A stretch of 7,338 bases of DNA from an uncultured Bacilli bacterium (lineage in GTDB: Bacteria; Bacillota_I; Bacilli_A; RF39; UBA660): NCBI GenBank assembly GCA_944359735.1, contig CALVTA010000060.1, positions 1-7,338 on the forward strand, read 5' to 3'. Shown piece by piece: positions 1-5,919 of this stretch (the first letter of the stretch is position 1; every line of letters starts with the position of its first letter). The position numbers were made by a program, and so were the translations under genes. The notes beneath the pieces are model-generated. The model was not told the DNA's origin and searched no databases. It saw only the letters and a program-made list of their open reading frames with translations.

Positions 1-126
1 TGTTTCTGATACTGATTTTGTTTTAACTACTAGAGAGTTAGCTTTACTTTTAAAAGAAGAAGGTATTGATTTAATATCTTTAGGAAAGGTAGTAGTGTAG
101 GTCTTATCTTTGGAAATAGTAGAGGA

Positions 127-618
127 GTGTTGGAAGCTGCTCTTAGGACGGCTTATTACTATTTAACGGGAAAGAATTTAAGTAAAGAAGAATTAGTTTT
201 TAATGAAGTTAGAGGAATGGAAGGTATTAAGAAAGCTTCTGTTTTAATAGATAACTTAGAGATTAAAGTTGCAGTTGCTAACGGTATGAAAAATGCTAAA
301 ATATTATTAGATAAGATAAAGAGTGGAGAAGTTACTTATCATTTTGTAGAAGTTATGAAATGTTTAGGTGGTTGTATTGCAGGTGGAGGACAACCTAAAA
401 GTACTTTACTTAATCTTAATAAGACAAAGCTTGCTAGAATGAATGGTATTTATAAAGAAGATGAAAAGGCAAAAGTAAGATTTTGTCATGAGAATCCAGA
501 GATTAAAGAGATATATAAAGACTTTTTAGAACATTCAAATAGTCCTAAAGCTAAAGAGTTACTTCATACTACTTATCAAGATAAATCTTATTTGTTAGGA
601 GATGAAAAACATGAATGA
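127..618 (+). CDS. Downstream open frame of the broken [FeFe]-hydrogenase (163 codons from GTG)
   Basis: This is the longest uninterrupted frame of the hydrogenase remnant and is what an automatic caller would list as a separate gene. The GTG at 127 is unlikely to be a natural start. Family-like sequence (GLIFGNSRG) continues upstream in the same frame to about base 85, and the only purine-rich stretch (AGGAG, 122-126) abuts the codon with no spacer. A product of this length would lack the first two H-cluster motifs, which normally supply two of the four cluster cysteines, so it could not assemble an active site alone. Read it as the 3' part of the feature at 2-618. Its TGA stop overlaps the next gene's ATG (611) by 8 nt, which suggests translational coupling in the ancestral operon. 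Confidence 0.6.
   Translation: MLEAALRTAYYYLTGKNLSKEELVFNEVRGMEGIKKASVLIDNLEIKVAVANGMKNAKILLDKIKSGEVTYHFVEVMKCLGGCIAGGGQPKSTLLNLNKTKLARMNGIYKEDEKAKVRFCHENPEIKEIYKDFLEHSNSPKAKELLHTTYQDKSYLLGDEKHE
597..601 (+). promoter_or_regulatory. Ribosome binding site that decides the start of the GltD-like gene
   Basis: AGGAG at 597-601 directly abuts an ATG at 602 (0 nt spacer) but lies 9 nt before the ATG at 611. The same site-then-9-nt layout precedes the SDR gene (AAGGAG 5905-5910, ATG 5920). The downstream ATG is therefore preferred. Confidence 0.75.
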
Positions 619-1864
619 AGAAGATATTAAGAAAAAAACTTTAGAATGTCTTTCTTGTGTTACTAAGCCTTGTCAAGTAGGATGTCCATTAAATAATGAT
701 ACAACTGGTTTTATAAAACTAGCTCGTGAAGGTAAGTATAAGGAAGCTTATGATTTATTACTAGAGACAACAGTGTTACCTTCTGTTTGTGGAAGAATTT
801 GTCCTCATGAGAAGCAGTGTCAAGGAAAGTGTGTGAAAGCGATAACTGGTAAATCTGTGCAAATCGGGGATATTGAAGCTTTTATTGGAGATATAGCTTT
901 GAAAAATAATTGGTCTATTGGTAGTTTATCTCTAAAGAATAAGAAAGTTGCTGTTGTAGGGGGAGGTCCATCTGGATTAACTTGTGCTGCCTTTCTAAGA
1001 AGAAATGGTTATGATGTTACTATTTATGAAAGACATAATTATTTAGGGGGACTTTTATATCATGGGATACCTGAGTTTAGGCTAGATAAAACTTTATTAA
1101 AAAAAGTAATTGATAAGATTTTAGTGTTAGGTATTAATGTTAAGCTTAATCAAAGTATAGGCAAAGACTTTAGTTTAGAAGACTTAGAAGATCAATACAA
1201 TGCAGTATTTTTAGGATTTGGAGCGAATCTTTCTAGTAAAATGAATATACTTGGAGAAGATTTAAATGGTGTAATCGGTGGTAATGAGTTGCTAGAGTCT
1301 AATAATCATCCTGATTATACAGGTAAAACAGTAGTAGTAAGCGGTAGTGGAAATGTTGCTATGGACGTTGCTTGTACTATAAAAAGGAAAGGTGCTAAAA
1401 AAGTATATGTTATTTATAGGAGAAGTGAAAAGGAAGCACCTGCTGAAGCGAATGAGATTAGGGAAGCGAAAGATGAAGGAGTAGTGTTCTTATTTCAAAA
1501 TAATATTCTTGGTATTTTTGGAGATAAAAGAGTTGAAAAGGTTGAAGTTATTAAGACAGAACTTGTAAAAAAAGAAGGTGACGATAGATTATCGCCTGTT
1601 AATATAGAAGGGTCTAACTATTATCTCTCTTGCGACTATGTAGTTATGGCGATAGGAAGTCATCCTGAGGAATCTATTGTTAATAATTTAAGATTAGAGC
1701 TTGATAAAAGAGGAAGAATATTAATAGATAAAGATGGACATACTTCAAAAGAGAAAGTCTTTGCAGGAGGAGATTTAGCAGGAACTAAAGGTACAGTTGC
1801 CTTTGCTGCAAGAGCAGGACGTGATGCGGCTTATGCAATTATGAAATATTTGGAGAGTGAGTAA
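611..1864 (+). CDS. GltD-like FAD/Fe-S NAD(P) oxidoreductase, hydrogenase-linked (417 aa)
   Basis: This is a cytoplasmic flavoprotein of the glutamate-synthase small-subunit / NfnB family, which passes electrons between NAD(P)H and a partner protein through FAD and two [4Fe-4S] clusters. From ATG 611, cluster cysteines are at 13/16/21/25 and 60/64/70/74. An FAD Rossmann motif GGGPSG is at 117-122, the conserved GIPEFRL at 152-158, and the NAD(P) motif GSGNVAMD at 245-252. RRSEKEAPA at 270-278 follows; its two arginines suggest NADPH. The closing FAD motif FAGGD is at 384-388. At 417 aa it is shorter than typical GltD (about 470) but has every expected motif. No glutamate synthase large subunit is nearby. 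Its neighbour is a [FeFe]-hydrogenase, overlapping by 8 nt, so it probably moves electrons between NAD(P)H and hydrogenase rather than making glutamate. The next gene overlaps its stop by 1 nt. An ATG at 602 is the alternative start. Confidence 0.92.
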   Translation: MNEEDIKKKTLECLSCVTKPCQVGCPLNNDTTGFIKLAREGKYKEAYDLLLETTVLPSVCGRICPHEKQCQGKCVKAITGKSVQIGDIEAFIGDIALKNNWSIGSLSLKNKKVAVVGGGPSGLTCAAFLRRNGYDVTIYERHNYLGGLLYHGIPEFRLDKTLLKKVIDKILVLGINVKLNQSIGKDFSLEDLEDQYNAVFLGFGANLSSKMNILGEDLNGVIGGNELLESNNHPDYTGKTVVVSGSGNVAMDVACTIKRKGAKKVYVIYRRSEKEAPAEANEIREAKDEGVVFLFQNNILGIFGDKRVEKVEVIKTELVKKEGDDRLSPVNIEGSNYYLSCDYVVMAIGSHPEESIVNNLRLELDKRGRILIDKDGHTSKEKVFAGGDLAGTKGTVAFAARAGRDAAYAIMKYLESE

Positions 1865-2841
1865 TGAAAAGAAAAACTATAATATTTATAATAATATTAA
1901 TATTGGCGGTGATTATCATAGAAGTTTTTTGGTTTATAAATAAAGATAATGGTAGTAATAACAGAGAAACTAACAATATAAGTTACTTTACAAAAGATTC
2001 TACTATAGGTGATGTTATTAATAATGAAGTATTTGAAGGATTTGGTAATTTAATCTTTCCTATAGATAGAAGTTATGATTTAGATACTACTTTAGATGAT
2101 ATAGATGATATTTATGTTTGGTATAATAATATAGATGATGATACTACTGTTAATATTGTTAATTTCTTGAAAGAAGAAAGTGATAATGGAGAACAAGTAT
2201 TTTATCCAATTTACTCTGAAGAAGAGATGAATAGAGATCCTGATAAAAGAAATGTTGGTTTATTCTTCTTTAGAGGAGAAGAGAATAATAAAACTGCAAT
2301 TGTAAATGCCGGTGGTGGTTTCATGTATGTAGGTGCTATGGTTGATAGTTTTCCTCACGCTTTAGCTTTATCAAAAATGGGTTATAATGCTTTCGCTCTT
2401 ATTTATAGACCTGATGCAGATCTTGCTATGGAAGATTTAGCACGTGCTACTGCATATCTTCACGATAATGCAAGTGATTTAAAAATTGATATGGCAGATT
2501 ATTCTGTTTGGGGTGGTTCTGCAGGTGGTAGAATGACCGCTTGGATTTCTACTTATGGAACAGAAAGTTTTGGTGAGAAAGCATATCCTAAACCTAGTGT
2601 TGCAATTATAGAGTATACTGGTCTTAGTGAAGTAACAGGAGATGAAGTTCCAACTTATAGTGTGGTAGGTACAAGTGATGGTATTGCTTCTTATAGAGTC
2701 ATGGAAGACAGAATAGAAAGAATTAAAGAAAATGGTACTGATGCTGAGATAGAAGTTTTTGAAGGACTATCACATGGTTTTGGTTTAGGTATAGGTACAA
2801 AAGCAGAAGGTTGGATCAATAATGCTGTTAAGTTTTGGTAA
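1864..2841 (+). CDS. Membrane-anchored alpha/beta hydrolase (esterase-like), 325 aa
   Basis: This is a predicted serine hydrolase held outside the membrane by an N-terminal anchor. Residues 1-4 are basic (MKRK), followed by an Ile-rich membrane segment at about 6-24 with no lipobox cysteine, then an Asn/Asp-rich linker. The catalytic domain shows the oxyanion-hole motif NAGGGF (148-153), the nucleophile elbow GGSAGG with Ser219, a likely acid Asp272 (in GTSDG) and His304 (in SHGFG). This layout fits carboxylesterase and acyl-esterase families; the substrate cannot be named. The start is well set: ATG overlaps the previous TAA by one base (TAATG) with GGAG at 1852-1855, 8 nt upstream. It is thus translationally coupled to the hydrogenase-linked flavoprotein, an unexpected partner for an exported hydrolase. 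A hairpin terminator follows at 2895-2927. Confident in the fold; unsure of substrate and of whether the anchor is cleaved. Confidence 0.85.
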   Translation: MKRKTIIFIIILILAVIIIEVFWFINKDNGSNNRETNNISYFTKDSTIGDVINNEVFEGFGNLIFPIDRSYDLDTTLDDIDDIYVWYNNIDDDTTVNIVNFLKEESDNGEQVFYPIYSEEEMNRDPDKRNVGLFFFRGEENNKTAIVNAGGGFMYVGAMVDSFPHALALSKMGYNAFALIYRPDADLAMEDLARATAYLHDNASDLKIDMADYSVWGGSAGGRMTAWISTYGTESFGEKAYPKPSVAIIEYTGLSEVTGDEVPTYSVVGTSDGIASYRVMEDRIERIKENGTDAEIEVFEGLSHGFGLGIGTKAEGWINNAVKFW

Positions 2842-2858
2842 GACCATATGTAATTTGT

Positions 2859-2878
2859 ACACAGAAAAAAATATGTGT
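2859..2878. promoter_or_regulatory. Candidate regulator site: ACACA-N10-TGTGT, related to the tetR palindrome
   Basis: The inverted repeat ACACA (2859-2863) / TGTGT (2874-2878) encloses an A-rich core. The flank AATATGTGTGAATTATTACTC continues to CTCAT and closely matches the sequence at 4412-4434 beside the tetR palindrome, apart from a TG insertion and one substitution. This suggests the same regulator may act on the hydrolase at 2958. The site lies before the terminator at 2895-2927, so it would have to act from upstream or reflect a duplicated promoter region. Confidence 0.4.
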
Positions 2879-2894
2879 GAATTATTACTCATTT

Positions 2895-2927
2895 GAAGAT
2901 AAATGTTATTTCTTTATCTTCTTTTTT
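2895..2927 (+). terminator. Intrinsic terminator after the first hydrolase
   Basis: A perfect 9-bp stem is formed by GAAGATAAA (2895-2903) and TTTATCTTC (2913-2921), with a 9-nt loop and six T's at 2922-2927. It ends the hydrogenase/flavoprotein/hydrolase run and separates it from the hydrolase at 2958. The stem is AT-rich, which fits this genome. Confidence 0.8.
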
Positions 2928-2931
2928 AAAT

Positions 2932-2937
2932 TATATT
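2932..2937 (+). promoter_or_regulatory. Possible -10 hexamer (TATATT) for the second hydrolase
   Basis: TATATT lies just after the terminator T-run and 20 nt before the ATG at 2958. A recognisable -35 box is missing at 16-18 bp upstream (the sequence there is T-rich). A promoter is expected here because a terminator precedes it, but the exact hexamer is a guess in such AT-rich DNA. Confidence 0.3.
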
Positions 2938-2957
2938 AACTTTAGTGGAGGGATGAT

Positions 2958-3806
2958 ATGAAGAAAAGTTTGATGATAATTATAGGAATTATTTTAATAG
3001 TAGTTATTTTAGTTATAGTATTTCTATTTAATAGAGATAATTTAACTACTGATAATAATGACTTAAATAAGGAAGAGAGTAATGACAGTGTAACAGATTC
3101 TTCTAGAGTTGAAGATGATTTTAAGATAGATTTAGTTTATCATAGTGATGAAGGTAGAGATATTCATTATAGTGCTTATATTCCAGATAATATAGAAGAG
3201 TTAGATAGAGTAAATATGTTTATTACTTTACCAGGTTATGAAGGATTATACTTTCAAGGAGTAGGAGTTAATCTTGAGTATGAAGACTTTGCTTTTACTG
3301 CTCGTGATATTAATAGTAATATGATTATTCTTGCTCCACAACTTTCTGATTGGGGAGAGACTTCGGCAAGAGATACCATTGCCCTAACTCGTTATTATCA
3401 AGATACTTATAATATTGATAAAACTTATATTGAAGGATATTCTGGAGGAGGCGAGACTTTATCTTTAGTACTTGATAGGGCACCAGAGTTATATGATGCA
3501 GCGTTAATGGTTAGTAGTCAGTGGGATGGTGGTTATGATAGAGTTGTAGATGCTAGAGTTCCTTTATATTTCTTTATAGGTCGTGATGATGATTATTATG
3601 GATCAACTAGTTTTAGAGAAATTTATCAAGAGTTATATGATAGATATAAAGATGAAGGTTTAAGTAATGATGAGATAGATGATATTTTAATTTTAGATGT
3701 AAGAGATGAAGATTACTTTGATTCTCATGGAGCTTCTTCACAACATGCAGGTGGTGGTTTATCAGCTCATGAAGAAGATATAATGAACTGGTTACTTACA
3801 AAATAA
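2958..3806 (+). CDS. Membrane-anchored alpha/beta hydrolase (second, 282 aa)
   Basis: A second predicted extracytoplasmic serine hydrolase. Residues 1-3 are MKK, a long Ile/Val/Leu membrane segment spans about 5-24, and an acidic, Asn/Ser/Asp-rich linker runs to about residue 55. No lipobox cysteine is present. The nucleophile elbow is GYSGGG (160-165) with Ser162. The likely acid is one of Asp210-212 in GRDDDYYG, and the catalytic His is one of 257, 263 or 271 near the C-terminus (HGASSQHAGGG then SAH). The fold resembles prolyl-oligopeptidase-like esterases; no substrate can be assigned. ATG 2958 has GGAGGG at 2947-2952, 5 nt away. The gene stands alone between a terminator upstream and a shared terminator downstream. 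It has the same anchor-linker-hydrolase plan as the gene at 1864, but apart from fold motifs the two show little sequence identity by eye, so they are not a recent duplication. Confidence 0.82.
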   Translation: MKKSLMIIIGIILIVVILVIVFLFNRDNLTTDNNDLNKEESNDSVTDSSRVEDDFKIDLVYHSDEGRDIHYSAYIPDNIEELDRVNMFITLPGYEGLYFQGVGVNLEYEDFAFTARDINSNMIILAPQLSDWGETSARDTIALTRYYQDTYNIDKTYIEGYSGGGETLSLVLDRAPELYDAALMVSSQWDGGYDRVVDARVPLYFFIGRDDDYYGSTSFREIYQELYDRYKDEGLSNDEIDDILILDVRDEDYFDSHGASSQHAGGGLSAHEEDIMNWLLTK

Positions 3807-3830
3807 AAGACTCTTTTTTAAGAGCTTTTT
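3805..3830. terminator. Bidirectional terminator between convergent hydrolase and tetR genes
   Basis: AAAAG (3805-3809), a bulged A, and CTCTT (3811-3815) pair with AAGAG (3820-3824) and CTTTT (3825-3829) around a TTTT loop. The + strand runs into T's at 3826-3830. The - strand reads CTTTTATTTTG, a usable U-rich tail. It overlaps the last base pairs of both stop codons, so one hairpin serves both genes. Confidence 0.75.
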
Positions 3831-4381
3831 ATATTATTCTTTAATCCATTTTCTATTAAGTTAGATGCGATTAGAATCGCTTCTTCAATAGGTACTTTTT
3901 TACCATCTTCACACCAAATTCTATACATATTAACAGTTGCAGAGTTTAAATAAGTTACCATCATTTTAACTTTAAATTCATCTATATTATAAAGACTTTT
4001 AAAGTTTTCTTTACCAAGATTTCTTACTCTACTATTTACTATTTCTCGTAAGTAATTATAGTCTATACTATTATTTAACTTTTCAAAAAGAGGATCACTA
4101 TTAGTGAATAAAAAATAATCTTTTACTATTTTTTTAGGATTTAGAAAGTGATCATAATCTTTAGTATATTCTAAGAAATCTCTTGCCATTTCACTTAATA
4201 CTTCATTTAAAATATCATCTATAGATTCATAATGTAAATAGAAAGTTCTTCTATTAATCATAGCTTTTTCACAAAGTTCTTTAACTGTAATTTTTTCATA
4301 GTCCAAATCTAGAAACATTTCTTTAAAATTATCTTTTAATAACTTTTTTGTTCTTTGAACTCTTAAGTCAATATCTTTCAA
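3818..4381 (-). CDS. TetR/AcrR-family transcriptional regulator (187 aa from TTG)
   Basis: This is a DNA-binding repressor of the TetR family, cytoplasmic and normally dimeric, with an N-terminal helix-turn-helix and a ligand-binding C-terminal domain. Counting from TTG 4381, helix 1 begins near RTKKLL (10-15) and the HTH spans about 31-51 (ITVKELCEKAMINRRTFYLH), the family signature. The remaining residues are helical and unspecific, with no ligand hint. Start choice: AAGGAG (minus strand, 4396-4391) abuts the ATG at 4390 with no spacer but is 9 nt from TTG 4381; I prefer the TTG, though ATG 4390 (190 aa) is possible. A TTG at 4405 has no ribosome site. It is divergent from the flavodoxin-AKR-SDR operon and has a 20-bp palindrome immediately upstream, so autoregulation and control of the neighbouring operon are likely (inference). 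Confidence 0.9.
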   Translation of the reverse strand: MKDIDLRVQRTKKLLKDNFKEMFLDLDYEKITVKELCEKAMINRRTFYLHYESIDDILNEVLSEMARDFLEYTKDYDHFLNPKKIVKDYFLFTNSDPLFEKLNNSIDYNYLREIVNSRVRNLGKENFKSLYNIDEFKVKMMVTYLNSATVNMYRIWCEDGKKVPIEEAILIASNLIENGLKNNIKSS

Positions 4382-4390
4382 AAAACTCAT

Positions 4391-4396
4391 CTCCTT
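4391..4396 (-). promoter_or_regulatory. Ribosome binding site that decides the tetR start
   Basis: On the minus strand AAGGAG is followed at once by ATG (4390-4388) and, 9 nt on, by TTG (4381-4379). The spacing favours TTG, as for the GltD-like and SDR genes, where a GGAG-ATGA string precedes the true start. Confidence 0.55.
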
Positions 4397-4400
4397 TTTG

Positions 4401-4420
4401 CACAAATTTTAAAATATGTG
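4401..4420. promoter_or_regulatory. 20-bp palindrome, probable TetR operator
   Basis: CACAAATTTT is followed without a gap by AAAATATGTG. The reverse complement of the second half is CACATATTTT, so 9 of 10 positions match. The length and symmetry suit a TetR dimer. It sits directly upstream of the tetR ribosome site, in the tetR leader or core promoter, within the divergent region, and is therefore a good candidate for autorepression. That this TetR binds it is inference. Confidence 0.6.
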
Positions 4421-4473
4421 AATTATTTCTCATAATGTTTTAGGCTGTGATGTTAATTTTTAATTATCTTTAT

Positions 4474-4479
4474 TATAAT
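4474..4479 (+). promoter_or_regulatory. Consensus -10 box (TATAAT) for the flavodoxin operon
   Basis: A perfect TATAAT lies 44 nt before the ATG at 4524. The sequence 17 bp upstream (TGTTAA, 4451-4456) is a poor -35, so the promoter may need help or be weak. The reverse complement of that hexamer, TTAACA, would be a fair -35 for the divergent tetR gene. Confidence 0.5.
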
Positions 4480-4523
4480 TTAATTGAATGGAATAAGCAA
4501 ATGAAAAGAGGTGAGATGAAAAT

Positions 4524-5012
4524 ATGAAGTCTTTAGTTATTTATTTCAGTTGTTATGGTTCTACAGAGGAGTTTGCTAAAGAAATAAGTGAAGTTGTAGA
4601 TGGAGATTTATTTCGAATAGAACCAAAAATACCTTATGATGATGATACTAATCATTATGAGGAACTTACAGAATATGCAAAAAAGGAAAGAGATAGGAAA
4701 ATCTTACCAGAAATTAAAGAATATCCTGATGTTTCTAGTTATGATGTGATTTTTATAGGTTATCCAATGTGGTGGTATACTTATCCACAAATTATAAGGA
4801 CTTTTATTCATAATGTTGATTTAAAAGGTAAAACTATTATTCCATTTAATACTCATGAAGGATCTGGTGATGGTGGAACTTATAAAGAGTTACAAGATGA
4901 ACTTAAAGATTCTAAAGTGTTAATGGGACTTCCTATTAGAGGAGAAAATATGAAATATAATCAAAAGGGTAATATTAAAGAATGGTTAGATTCATTACCT
5001 ATTAATTTCTAA
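4524..5012 (+). CDS. Flavodoxin family protein (162 aa)
   Basis: This is a small cytoplasmic FMN protein expected to shuttle electrons to reductases. Residues 1-8 form the first beta strand (MKSLVIYF), and the phosphate-binding loop is SCYGST at 9-14, where many relatives have an Arg or Trp instead of Cys10. The central VIFIGYPMWWYTYPQI is the flavodoxin_4-type strand and loop that stacks on the isoalloxazine ring, followed by KGKTIIPFNTHEGSGDGG, the usual second FMN-contact segment. Length is normal for the family. ATG 4524 has GAGGTGA at 4508-4514, 9 nt away. It is the first gene of an operon with an aldo/keto reductase and a short-chain dehydrogenase (gaps of about 43 and 18 nt, no terminator) divergent from tetR. 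Similar flavodoxin/AKR/SDR groups are common in anaerobic Firmicutes. Function beyond electron transfer, for example as a quinone or nitro reductase, is open. Confidence 0.9.
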   Translation: MKSLVIYFSCYGSTEEFAKEISEVVDGDLFRIEPKIPYDDDTNHYEELTEYAKKERDRKILPEIKEYPDVSSYDVIFIGYPMWWYTYPQIIRTFIHNVDLKGKTIIPFNTHEGSGDGGTYKELQDELKDSKVLMGLPIRGENMKYNQKGNIKEWLDSLPINF

Positions 5013-5041
5013 TAAAAAAATAAATATAGGTTATATTAAAA

Positions 5042-5048
5042 AAGGAGG
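5042..5048 (+). promoter_or_regulatory. Ribosome binding site setting the AKR start
   Basis: AAGGAGG lies 7 nt before ATG 5056 and 4 nt before an in-frame TTG at 5053. The ATG has the better codon and spacing. Confidence 0.75.
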
Positions 5049-5055
5049 AGATTTG

Positions 5056-5901
5056 ATGAACTATATTTTATTAAATGATGGGAATAAAATGCCATCTTTG
5101 GGGTTAGGTACATTTTTATTAAAACCGGAGGAAGCAGAGGAGGCGGTATATAATGCTTTAACTAATGGTTATAGACTTATTGATACTGCTAATGCTTATG
5201 TGAATGAAAGAGCGGTTGGTAGAGGAATTAAGAAATCAGGTGTTAAAAGAGAAGAGATTTTCTTAGAGTCAAAGTTATGGCCAACAGTTTATACTAAAGA
5301 GACTGCAGTTGATGAGATGCTTGAAAGATTAGATGTAGATTATGTTGATTTATTACTTCTTCATCAACCAGCAGGTGACTATATTACTGGATATAAAATG
5401 ATGGAGAAAGCAGTTAAGGAAGGTAAGGTTAAATCTATTGGTTTATCTAACTTTGAAGGAGAACCTTTAAAGAAGATTCTTGAAGTTTGTGAGATTAAAC
5501 CTGCTGTTATTCAAGTAGAAGCTCATCCATATTATCCACAAAATGAACTTAAGAAGGTATTAAAAGACTACGATATTCATATTCAAGCTTGGTATCCATT
5601 AGGACATGGAGATAAGAGTTTATTAGAGGAGAAAGTCTTTAGTGAATTAGGAGAAAAATATGGAAAGACTCCAGCACAAATTATTTTAAAATGGCATGTA
5701 CAATCAGGTAATATTGTTATTCCTGGTAGTAAGAATAAAGAACATATTAAAGATAATGCTGATATCTTTGATTTTGAATTAACTGATGAAGAGATGGATA
5801 GAATTAATAAACTTGATAAAAATACAAGATATTATATTCCTAATCCGGAATTGACAGCAAGTTATGCTAAGATGGAATTAAATCCTGAAGCAGATGTTTA
5901 A
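5056..5901 (+). CDS. Aldo/keto reductase (281 aa)
   Basis: This is an NADPH-dependent carbonyl reductase with a (beta/alpha)8 barrel, cytoplasmic, which reduces aldehydes and ketones to alcohols. The full catalytic tetrad is present: Asp43 and Tyr48 in DTANAY, Lys73 in ESKLW, and His103 in LLLLHQP. The family start DGNKMPSLGLGT (8-19) and the cofactor loop IPGSKNKEHIKDN near the C-terminus, the 2'-phosphate site, are also clear. Length matches the AKR5-like prokaryotic group (about 275-285). It lies 43 nt after the flavodoxin and 18 nt before the SDR with no terminator, so the three are probably cotranscribed. A second AKR starts at 7208; the two share 19 of the first 43 residues, enough for paralogues but not a recent copy. 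The natural substrate is unknown; methylglyoxal and other reactive aldehydes are typical for this group. Confidence 0.93.
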   Translation: MNYILLNDGNKMPSLGLGTFLLKPEEAEEAVYNALTNGYRLIDTANAYVNERAVGRGIKKSGVKREEIFLESKLWPTVYTKETAVDEMLERLDVDYVDLLLLHQPAGDYITGYKMMEKAVKEGKVKSIGLSNFEGEPLKKILEVCEIKPAVIQVEAHPYYPQNELKKVLKDYDIHIQAWYPLGHGDKSLLEEKVFSELGEKYGKTPAQIILKWHVQSGNIVIPGSKNKEHIKDNADIFDFELTDEEMDRINKLDKNTRYYIPNPELTASYAKMELNPEADV

Positions 5902-5919
5902 TTTAAGGAGATGATATAA

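Larger units (their letters stand above)
2..618 (+). pseudogene. hydA: [FeFe]-hydrogenase catalytic subunit, 3' part, frame broken (5' end outside window)
   Basis: This is the C-terminal part of the H-cluster domain of an iron-only hydrogenase, which interconverts protons and H2 in the cytoplasm using reduced ferredoxin or NAD(P)H-derived electrons. Bases 2-100 read VSDTDFVLTTRELALLLKEE then GIDLISLGK and stop at TAG 98-100. The family sequence continues one frame over from about base 85 (GSSVGLIFGNSRGVLEAALR) to TGA 616-618. The H-cluster motif EVMKCLGGCIAGGGQP lies at 349-396, with the two cluster cysteines at 361-363 and 373-375, and a normal C-terminal helix follows (HENPEIKEIYKDF). Against remembered homologues about nine residues (usually xLPDEEFDxP-like) are missing at the break, so a single deletion of about 28 nt could explain both gap and frame change; a base-calling error is the alternative. 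The downstream GltD-like gene suggests the glutamate-synthase-linked class. Identity is near certain; whether the gene is really dead is not. Confidence 0.85.

Noticed and set aside
127..129. GTG 127 as a genuine hydrogenase start
   Set aside because: Conserved hydrogenase sequence continues upstream in the same frame and the purine-rich site has no spacer; it is an artefact of the broken frame.
616..618. TGA read as Trp (Mollicutes-type code), which would extend the hydrogenase by four residues to TAA
   Set aside because: No other gene has an in-frame TGA and all 22 Trp codons in the complete genes are TGG, so TGA is best read as a stop.
2842..2957. Small gene or riboswitch in the gap between the two hydrolases
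   Set aside because: There is no ORF with a ribosome site and no conserved aptamer-like structure; the gap is explained by a terminator, a repeated upstream element and a ribosome site.
5013..5041. Separate promoter or terminator between flavodoxin and AKR
   Set aside because: The gap is short and A/T-rich with no hairpin; an operon is simpler.
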